A DNA stretch of 64,000 nucleotides from positions 1 to 64,000 of the forward strand of contig JAFVYC010000036.1 in the NCBI GenBank assembly GCA_017500855.1, written 5' to 3'. The notes under the pieces were generated by a model. It made no database searches, was not told where the DNA came from, and saw only the letters and a program-made list of their open reading frames with translations. The translations under genes and the position numbers were made by a program. Of the stretch, positions 8,101 through 14,362 are shown one piece after another; positions within the stretch are counted from its first letter, which is position 1, and each line of letters starts with the position of its first letter. Origin of the DNA: Clostridia bacterium (GTDB lineage Bacteria; Bacillota; Clostridia; Christensenellales; CAG-314).

Positions 8101-8968
8101 TGTAGGTGTAGGCAACTGTGGTTGGCTTGCCGTTTACCGTGCAATCAATTTGCACTTCAAAAATTTCGTAGGTTGTTTGTTCCGTGTAGGAGCCAAGTTG
8201 GAACGTGTACAAAGAACCGTCCAATTGCAAACTTTCGCCGTTGTGAGTAGCAGAGAATTGCAAAGGCAATTCGCCAAGGTTTTGCACGTTTTGGGCAAAG
8301 TCCAAAGTGATGCTTTGCTCTGTTTCTAAATCAACAAGGTCGTAGTTTGCGCAAAATTCTTGTTCAATAACCGTTGGCGCAACCTCGTTTTTGATGGTCA
8401 CAGTCAATTCCACGGAGTGTTTTGCAACGTTGTCGTAGTACACGTTGATTGCCACCTTGGCAACCAATTTGCCTTGTACCGTGCCTGCCGTGATGGTAAA
8501 CTTGCCATTGGCAATTTCGCCAAGTTCAACAGCAGGGTTGCTTGCCAAAATTTTGTAGGAAATTTTGCTCAGTCCGTTTGTGTTGAAGTAGTCCGCCAAA
8601 ACAACTTCCGTGCTGTCGCCGGACGTCATGTTGAATTGTACGTTTGCATTGGGCACCAAATCAACGGTGCGCAACTCCAACTCCAAGCGTGCTTCGGCAA
8701 GTTGCGCCGTTGCTTGGTCAATTGCTTGTTGCGTTGTTTGCGTGTCGCTTGCAATTTGTTTTGCAAGTTGCAATTTTTCCACATACGCATTGTAGGATTC
8801 CGCCGTGTAGTCGCCCTGTTCGGCAATTTCCAAAGCAATTTCCGCAATCAATGCAGACGTGTCCAATTGCACTTCTGGCTCGGTTGGCTCACAGCCCACG
8901 GCTGTGGTTGCAACAAGCAGAACGAGCAAAAGAATTGTCAAAAATGTTGTTACAAAGGATTTTTTCAT
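5126..8968 (-). CDS. Large surface lipoprotein with FIVAR-like helices and jelly-roll modules
   Basis: A 1280-aa protein with signal peptide and lipobox ending at C26 (TAVGC). Two FIVAR-like helical segments (about 38-100 and 490-555), two Ig-like segments, and four modules opening with a N-G-x-F-E-x-G-x-x-G-W signature (for example NFENGLDGW, GFENGLEGW, GFEMGDVQGW) are visible. These resemble CBM4/9-type (CenC-like) carbohydrate-binding jelly rolls; the family assignment is by motif only. No catalytic domain is seen. Its C-terminal half is closely related, also in DNA, to the prepilin fusion just upstream (9090-11723), showing duplication. Context implies binding of fructan or another wall-associated polymer at the cell surface. 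Confidence 0.75.
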   Translation of the reverse strand: MKKSFVTTFLTILLLVLLVATTAVGCEPTEPEVQLDTSALIAEIALEIAEQGDYTAESYNAYVEKLQLAKQIASDTQTTQQAIDQATAQLAEARLELELRTVDLVPNANVQFNMTSGDSTEVVLADYFNTNGLSKISYKILASNPAVELGEIANGKFTITAGTVQGKLVAKVAINVYYDNVAKHSVELTVTIKNEVAPTVIEQEFCANYDLVDLETEQSITLDFAQNVQNLGELPLQFSATHNGESLQLDGSLYTFQLGSYTEQTTYEIFEVQIDCTVNGKPTTVAYTYKLGLKDTRAYQVANGNFENGLDGWTLTNTHGEAPFAGIDEKSTFWNEGYPVFNVGKYFSAYADGALEASQGTLASSFFVANSNYATFMLGGAGNHNVYVTVENSDGQVLALFRNTKFADFTEQDNAMSVEDRKAMVGNTIFLVNLVTYKVDISEFRGQELRFVIHDHASSGWGVVYFDELVTYYETDDAVPENATLATNLLADKTQLNAEIALEIAEQGDYTADSFNTYTQKLNQAKALVADVAVAQSTVDQALNELKNARLNLAVRSVEEVEGGKRSFRLISGNSVEVVLANYVEENGLSSISYTVQCDSANVTLSQIADGKFSITAGQVDEAIRATVTIAVLYKGEQQLAVQLDVEITNDIAPVLRSQEIATEHDVFELDDKQQMLLDLSENVDNVGNLQLTYSAKIGENQLAVDGAVCTFVLGTYGDSITYETIAVTVSFMANGEQQILTYTYKLGLKDTTANRLANGGFENGLEGWTVVGNIGNVDTATHYWLNDPESAEGFAFGMDGEKMFSAYAPGAAESAVGTLTSSTFTVGGSGFVTFKVGAMRDGNYVYVDVVDAETKQILVRYYNGLWAERTNEVKSGCTLVAYKADLSDFMGKQVFFRISDNADSGYGLFFVDSFNTYYESEPAETFNVATPVGYAVSGTIYDLFNGGFEMGDVQGWWNNGEPGKVTNANAFFSGVEYGKNGEFLYSGVEDHGAGNGREGNTGVLTSSVFQLGGTGYISYMLGGGNEFCYVQVVDATTGEVLARFRQQAREDAVLKLYVADLSEHIGKTVRIQLVDNATNNWGCVSFDNVVTYHTSIPTGITAIDVKYEIANGSFESGMLGWKMNITETGAHDTLGWVESSEHDAGWYTKNDDRKDGNNLFTFCRPDGTNCENSKGTLESTVFTLKQGTYVSFRFGGAGTRDVYVQLCNANGEVIATFFNEAEGKQNTEMYAYFYQYTGETADCFFRVVDNSTENYGCFVVDDFRVNLESAPEGFLPAVQ

Positions 8969-9013
8969 TTCTTATCCCCTATTATAGAGTTGCTAGTAGG
9001 TTTTCTTTTTTGT

Positions 9014-9039
9014 CTCCCCCACCGCAATTGGTGGGGGAG
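9014..9039 (-). promoter_or_regulatory. Intercistronic stem-loop
   Basis: CTCCCCCACC pairs perfectly with GGTGGGGGAG around a 6-base loop between the prepilin-fusion gene and the lipoprotein gene. Neither strand has a T-run directly after it (minus strand continues ACAAAAAAG), so it looks like a processing or stabilising hairpin rather than a terminator. Confidence 0.5.
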
Positions 9040-9089
9040 CATTTTGTTAGTTTAGATTGCCAAAACTGATGTTTTGGAAGTCTCGGAGA

Positions 9090-11723
9090 CTATTTTTTTT
9101 CAACAAATCCTTCTGGAGCAGATTCAAGGTTTACTCTGAAGTCATCCACAACGAAGCAACCGTAGTTTCCTGTAGAGTTGTCTACTACTCTGAAGAAGAA
9201 GTCTGCAGTTTCGCCCGTGTATTGGTAGAAGTAAGCATTCATCACAGTGTGCACCTTGTCTGTAGCATCGTTGTAGAACGTTGCAATTACTGTGCCATCT
9301 GCTCTTACAAGTTGAATGTATACATCAGTGTTTACAAGGGCTTGATTCTTTGCACCACCTGCGCCACCAAAACGGAAGGATACGTAAGTGCCTTGCTTCA
9401 ATGTGAACGTGGAACTTTCGAGCGTGCCCTTTGCACCTTCAAGGTTTTCTATTCCTTCTCCGTTTTTAAATGCAAAGCTAAACAAGCAATCGCCTTCTTT
9501 TCTTTCATCGTTTTTCGAATACCACTCTGCGTCAATTTCTTCGGAAATGACTTCACCCAACTTATCACCATTTTGCGTCCAACCTTCAAGGTTGCCTGTT
9601 TCAAAACCACCATTTGTGATTGTGTAAACGCCGTTATAAATATTATTTGCTGTGATTGCGTTTTCTGGCAATGCCTTGCCTACTGGATAGTAAGTTACAA
9701 CGTTGTCGAAAGATACGCAACCCCAACCGTCTGTAGCATAGTCTACAACTTGAATGCAGATTGTATCTCCAATGTAATCAGAGAGATCTGCAACGTAAGT
9801 TTTGAGAACAGCATCTTCCCTTGCTTGTTGACGGAATCTTGCAAGAACTTCGTTTGTTGTTGCATCAATTACTTGAACGTAGCAGAGATCGTTGCCACCA
9901 CCAAGCATGTAGGAGATGTAGCCCGTGCCACCAAGTTCAAATGCGGAACTTGTGAGAACTCCCTTGTTGACTTCTCTCTTTGTGTCTGCGCCGAAACTTT
10001 CTACGCCTGTGAATAGGTAGTCGCCCACTTTGCCGTAAGAAATATTATCTCCCCAGTATCCGCTTGCGTTAGTTACAACGCCGATTTCGCCGTTGTTCCA
10101 CCAACCTTGAACGTTGCCCATTTCGAAGCCGCCGTTGAACAAATCGTAGATTGTTCCGGAAACTGTGTAGTTGACTGGTGTTGCATCGTTGAATCCATCT
10201 GGTGCATTTTCGTAGTAAGTGATGAAGCTGTCAACAAAGAACAAGCCGTAGCCACTGTCGGCATTGTCGCTGATGCGGAAGAATACTTCTTTACCCATGA
10301 ATGCGGACAAATTTGCTTTGTAGGCAACAAGCTTGCAACCACCGAGATCTGCGTCACTCCACAAACCGTTGTAGTAGCGAGCAAGAATTTGCTTTGTTTC
10401 GGCATCAACAACGTCGATGTACACATAGTTGCCATCCTTCATTGCGCCAACTTTGAAGGTTACAAAGCCGGAACCACCAACTGTGAACGTGGAAGATGTC
10501 AACGTGCCAACTGCGGATTCAAGCGCACCGGGAGCATAGGCAGAGAACATCTTGTCGCCGTCCATGCCAAATTCAATTGCTTCTTTCCAATAAGTCTTTT
10601 CGGAACTTACATCACCAATGTTACCAACAACATCCCAACCTTCCAAACCATTTTCGAAACCACCGTTTGCAAGTCTATATTTTGTAGTGTCTTTCAAATT
10701 GAGTGTGTAGGTATAGGTCAAAGCTTCTTCAACTTCGTTCAATGTGTAGGAAATTGTTACGGTAAATGTTTCTGTTGTGATTTGGTCACTGTATGTGCCA
10801 AATACAAAGGTATGCTTTGTGCCGTCAAGTACAACTTCTTCTTCGCCACGTTTTGCAGAATATGTAAGTTGCAAATCACTTACGTTGTCTACATTTGCAA
10901 AGTCAAGAACAATGCCTGTGTTGTTTACTACAAAAACATCAATGTCTTGTGTGATGCTTGATTCTACCAAAACAGGGGCAATTGCTCTGATTTCCGAACA
11001 AACATTGCAAGATGTGTCACGGTCATCGTCGTACTTGTGTCCAAGTGCATCGGTTGTTTCTTGTGGTACAAGAACTGCGTTACATTCGGAGCAGTGCTTG
11101 CCTTCCGTCAAACCTGTTGTTGTGCAAGTTGCTTCAACTGCGGAATCAACAGCTTCGGTGTGGCCGTTTGCTTCAACTACTTGTTGTTCTGTGAGAACAA
11201 GTCCGCAATCAAGGCATCTCAGGCCTTCCGTCAAACCAGTTTCTGTACAAGTTGGTGCAACCGCCGAAAGAACTTCTTTGTTTGCGTGGTCGCACTCTAT
11301 TGCGCCCTTTTCCGTTGTGATTTCGCCAGTTACAAAGTCACAAGTTGCTGTTGCATCCTTGCCCTCTGGGGAGAATTGTAGGGCACCCCCCCCCGTCACT
11401 TTGTAGGTACCTGCAATGCCAAGCGTTTGCACAAAGTTCAAAACGATTTCCGCTTCGCTTGGGGTGCCTTGTGCGCCTTGGGTGGAAGCCACAACGATTG
11501 TGGACGAGCCGGAAATACCATCGCTCAAGTCGAAACCGTCGTTTGTGATGTCTTCCGCAACAAGGGCGTTGCGAATTTGTGTCATTTCCTGCATGGCAAC
11601 ACTTTGGTGTGCTTTTTCGATGAAGGCTGTGTAGCCAACAACGGAAACTGTTGCCAAGATTGCCAAGATTGCAATTACAACCAGCAATTCTACCAAGGTG
11701 AAACCTTTTTTGGTGCTTTTCAT
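9090..11723 (-). CDS. Type IV prepilin fused to carbohydrate-binding-like modules
   Basis: The 877-aa protein starts with a class III prepilin signal, KKGFTLVELLVVIAILAILA (residues 5-24), with cleavage expected after G7 and E12 as the conserved Glu-5 of the mature pilin. A pilin-size head runs to about residue 130. Residues about 140-245 hold CxxC repeats (CLDC, CSEC, CNVC) like zinc-ribbon-type spacer repeats of clostridial surface proteins. One Ig-like segment and three jelly-roll modules follow (GFENGLEGW, GFEMGNVQGW, GFETGNLEGW). A C9/G9 run at 11386-11394 lies in codons 110-113. It would be exported by the pilus machinery, of which the ATPase lies at the right edge of the window. Start is supported by AGGAG upstream. 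The combination of pilin and binding modules is unusual. Confidence 0.8.
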   Translation of the reverse strand: MKSTKKGFTLVELLVVIAILAILATVSVVGYTAFIEKAHQSVAMQEMTQIRNALVAEDITNDGFDLSDGISGSSTIVVASTQGAQGTPSEAEIVLNFVQTLGIAGTYKVTGGGALQFSPEGKDATATCDFVTGEITTEKGAIECDHANKEVLSAVAPTCTETGLTEGLRCLDCGLVLTEQQVVEANGHTEAVDSAVEATCTTTGLTEGKHCSECNAVLVPQETTDALGHKYDDDRDTSCNVCSEIRAIAPVLVESSITQDIDVFVVNNTGIVLDFANVDNVSDLQLTYSAKRGEEEVVLDGTKHTFVFGTYSDQITTETFTVTISYTLNEVEEALTYTYTLNLKDTTKYRLANGGFENGLEGWDVVGNIGDVSSEKTYWKEAIEFGMDGDKMFSAYAPGALESAVGTLTSSTFTVGGSGFVTFKVGAMKDGNYVYIDVVDAETKQILARYYNGLWSDADLGGCKLVAYKANLSAFMGKEVFFRISDNADSGYGLFFVDSFITYYENAPDGFNDATPVNYTVSGTIYDLFNGGFEMGNVQGWWNNGEIGVVTNASGYWGDNISYGKVGDYLFTGVESFGADTKREVNKGVLTSSAFELGGTGYISYMLGGGNDLCYVQVIDATTNEVLARFRQQAREDAVLKTYVADLSDYIGDTICIQVVDYATDGWGCVSFDNVVTYYPVGKALPENAITANNIYNGVYTITNGGFETGNLEGWTQNGDKLGEVISEEIDAEWYSKNDERKEGDCLFSFAFKNGEGIENLEGAKGTLESSTFTLKQGTYVSFRFGGAGGAKNQALVNTDVYIQLVRADGTVIATFYNDATDKVHTVMNAYFYQYTGETADFFFRVVDNSTGNYGCFVVDDFRVNLESAPEGFVEKK
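11386..11394 (-). repeat. Nine-base G tract in the prepilin-fusion coding sequence
   Basis: Nine consecutive C on the plus strand (G on the coding strand) encode V-T-G-G-G-A. With eight G the frame reaches TAA, and with ten G reaches TGA, both within about 22 codons. It is one of only two such tracts in the window. Confidence 0.85.
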
Positions 11724-11876
11724 AATTTGTCTCCTTTTTTGTTATTTTTGTGCCTTTCGGCAAAAGTCAACTGAACGCCCGTTGTAGGTGGGCAAGCCTT
11801 GTTGCGATGGATGTGCGCAAATTGTCAACATCCACCACAAATTTGCAAGCAAACTAGCCAAAAATTTGCAAAATTG

Positions 11877-14351
11877 CTAGTTGAGTTGGTTTGGCAACAA
11901 AGTTGCTTCGGGCAACTGCTCAATTGCTTGGTAGTGAGTGACAAAACTGTCCACAGCCAAGCAACCCCAATCGGAAGAAGCGTTGTCTACCACACGGATG
12001 AACACTTCCGTGCCCAAAAATTCCGTCAAATCTGCCATGAATTGAACCATGCGACCTTCGGCAGAGGGTTCGCCGTTGTGGTGGTACTGCGCCAACACGG
12101 TGTTGGTGGATGCATCCACAATTTGAACGTAGCACTCGGGGTTGTAGCCACCACCAAGCTTGAAAGTGATGAAGCCACATCCGCCCACTGTGAAAGTGGA
12201 ACTGCAAAGTGCGCCTGTGGCAAATTCCATGCTACCGTTGACGTCCTCGATGCCCGTGAACAGGAAAGTGCCGTCCTTGTTGTAGGGTTTGTCGGCATTC
12301 TTCCAGAACACGTCCTGTGCGGAAACGTAGCCAATTGCTTGGCCGTCCACGTCGCTTTGCAACGTCCAACCAGTCAAGTCGCCTGTTTCGAAGTCACCGT
12401 TGAGAACTTGGAACGGGTCGTCCTGCCCAAGAATTGTGTCCGGCAGGGGTTGTGGCTTGATGTCCACAGCCAAATGCGAACTTTGTGGCACGCCTGCCAT
12501 GTCCTTGTAGTAGGTGACAAAACTGTCGGCTGTGAGCAAGCCCCAGTTGGTTGCGCCGTTGTCTACAAGGCGAATTTGAAGGGTACGTCCCATGTAGTTG
12601 GACAAGTCTGCCCTGTACCAAACCATGTTTGCAAGGTTACTGCCATTGTTGATGAGGCCTGTGCCCTTGTCGTTGAACAATTTGTTTGCGTAGCGCACAA
12701 GTTCTTCGCCCGTTTCGGCATCGATGATGGAAACGTAGCATTCCAACGGATTGCCACCACCACCCAGCAAGAAGGTGATGTAGCCACTGCCACCAACCAC
12801 AAATGGAGAACTTGTGATTGCGCCTGTGTTGGATTCCAAAATGCCAGCCGATTCGTTGACGATACCGCTGAACAAGTGAGCGCCCTTTTTGTTGTATGGG
12901 AAGTTTTCCGCCCACCAACCGTGAGCGTTTGTTACTTGGCCAATTGGTTGACCTTCCACAGTCCAACCTGTCAAGTCGCCTGTTTCGAAGCCACCGTTCA
13001 CAATTTGGTAGGGGCTTTCAATTTGAATGTCCGATTCGTACTTGGCAAAGAATGCTTCCTTGTTGTACCAAGTGGGTTTTTGTTCCCAGTAGGTTTGGAC
13101 GCTGTCCAAAACAAGGCAGCCAAGTTCGTCCGGGGAAGAGTTTGTGTCTACCACTTCGATGTACATTGTTTCGCCAATGTACGCAGAGAAGTCTGCGTAG
13201 TACTGCACCATGTTGAGCAAACGCATGCCGTTTTGAACGTAGGGGAATTGGTAGTTCCAGTACTTGAAGTTGGAGTACCTTGCCACTTCCACAGCGTCGT
13301 TGCCTTGCTTTACCATGAAACGCAAGTAGGTTTGGCTGTTGTTTGCGCAACCGCCAAGTTTGTAGGTGATGTAGCCACTGCCACCAAGCACAAATTCCGA
13401 AGAACGCATCACGCCTGTTGCAGTTGGCATGTACTTGCCGTAGTGGAAGTTGCCATCCTTGGAGTAGGGGATGTTTTCGTTCCACCACACGCTTTCGCTG
13501 TTGACACCTTCGTTAGAGAAAGCATCGCCGGAAACAACCGTCCAGCCTGCAAGCGAGCCTGTTTCGAAACCGCCGTTGGCAATTTCGTGGATGGACGGAG
13601 CAGTTGCTTCTGTTTGGTAGTTGATGACTTTTGTGAAGAACACGCCTTCCGTTTGTGGTTCGGTGTACTCGCCAATGCGAATGTCGTCCACGGCAATGTA
13701 GCCGTAGTAGTAGCTTTGGTCGTTGTCGACAATGCGAATGTACACTTCTTGACCGGCGTAGTCGGACAAATCCACAAAGTATTCGTAGAAGTTGTCGGTG
13801 TTGTACACGCCTGTTTGGTATCTTTCCGGGATGATGTAGTCCTCGGTGTGTTCGTGGAAGTACTCGTTGGTTTGCATTGCAATCATTTTGTCGTTTTCCA
13901 CAAGGTAGAAGCCAACAAAACAAAGTTTTTCTTCTTCCTTTTGTGGGGCGTTGGTGCCCTTGCCAACTGTCAAGGCGCCACCTGCCAACTTCAAGCTGAC
14001 AACGCCATCCTTGGGAACAACAAAACTTGTGGAGCGAAGCGCACCTGTTCTTGCGCCGGAGAACCTGCCGTGGAAGCCCTTGCCGGTGAGGTACCAGTTG
14101 CCCGTGTGGTTGATGGACAACACGTTGTTGTTGGAGTCGTTTTCGAACATGAAAGTTTGTTGGGAAGAAACGCAGTCGTCGTTGAATGCATCGCCGTACT
14201 CAACTGTCCAGCCGGACAAATCTGCCGACTCGAAACCGCCGTTGACAATGGGCGAAACAACTGCTTCCGTGGTGGGTTTGCAACCAACAAACCCAAGGCA
14301 CACAAGCGCCACGCACAAAATACCTAGAAATATGAAAGTTAGTTTACGCAT
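11877..14351 (-). CDS. Surface lipoprotein of four jelly-roll modules
   Basis: The 824-aa protein has a lipoprotein signal (lipobox LGFVGC, C24) followed directly by four similar modules opening GFESADLSGW, GFETGSLAGW, GFETGDLTGW and DFETGDLTGW. Each carries the recurring pattern V-G-G-x-G-[FY]-I-T-[FY]-K-L-G-G and a V-D-x-F-V-T-Y-Y end, as in the two genes downstream. No catalytic motif is present. CBM4/9-like jelly rolls are the likeliest fold. It lies 11 bp after the GH32 lipoprotein gene and is probably cotranscribed; a role as a substrate-capturing partner of the extracellular GH32 enzymes is inferred. A plus-strand frame of 842 codons lies opposite but is a codon-bias shadow. Confidence 0.75.
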   Translation of the reverse strand: MRKLTFIFLGILCVALVCLGFVGCKPTTEAVVSPIVNGGFESADLSGWTVEYGDAFNDDCVSSQQTFMFENDSNNNVLSINHTGNWYLTGKGFHGRFSGARTGALRSTSFVVPKDGVVSLKLAGGALTVGKGTNAPQKEEEKLCFVGFYLVENDKMIAMQTNEYFHEHTEDYIIPERYQTGVYNTDNFYEYFVDLSDYAGQEVYIRIVDNDQSYYYGYIAVDDIRIGEYTEPQTEGVFFTKVINYQTEATAPSIHEIANGGFETGSLAGWTVVSGDAFSNEGVNSESVWWNENIPYSKDGNFHYGKYMPTATGVMRSSEFVLGGSGYITYKLGGCANNSQTYLRFMVKQGNDAVEVARYSNFKYWNYQFPYVQNGMRLLNMVQYYADFSAYIGETMYIEVVDTNSSPDELGCLVLDSVQTYWEQKPTWYNKEAFFAKYESDIQIESPYQIVNGGFETGDLTGWTVEGQPIGQVTNAHGWWAENFPYNKKGAHLFSGIVNESAGILESNTGAITSSPFVVGGSGYITFLLGGGGNPLECYVSIIDAETGEELVRYANKLFNDKGTGLINNGSNLANMVWYRADLSNYMGRTLQIRLVDNGATNWGLLTADSFVTYYKDMAGVPQSSHLAVDIKPQPLPDTILGQDDPFQVLNGDFETGDLTGWTLQSDVDGQAIGYVSAQDVFWKNADKPYNKDGTFLFTGIEDVNGSMEFATGALCSSTFTVGGCGFITFKLGGGYNPECYVQIVDASTNTVLAQYHHNGEPSAEGRMVQFMADLTEFLGTEVFIRVVDNASSDWGCLAVDSFVTHYQAIEQLPEATLLPNQLN

Positions 14352-14362
14352 GTGTTGCCCCC

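Noticed and set aside
9014-9039. Terminator between the pilin fusion and the module lipoprotein
   Set aside because: The stem is strong but lacks a T-run on the minus strand, so the genes are probably still cotranscribed.
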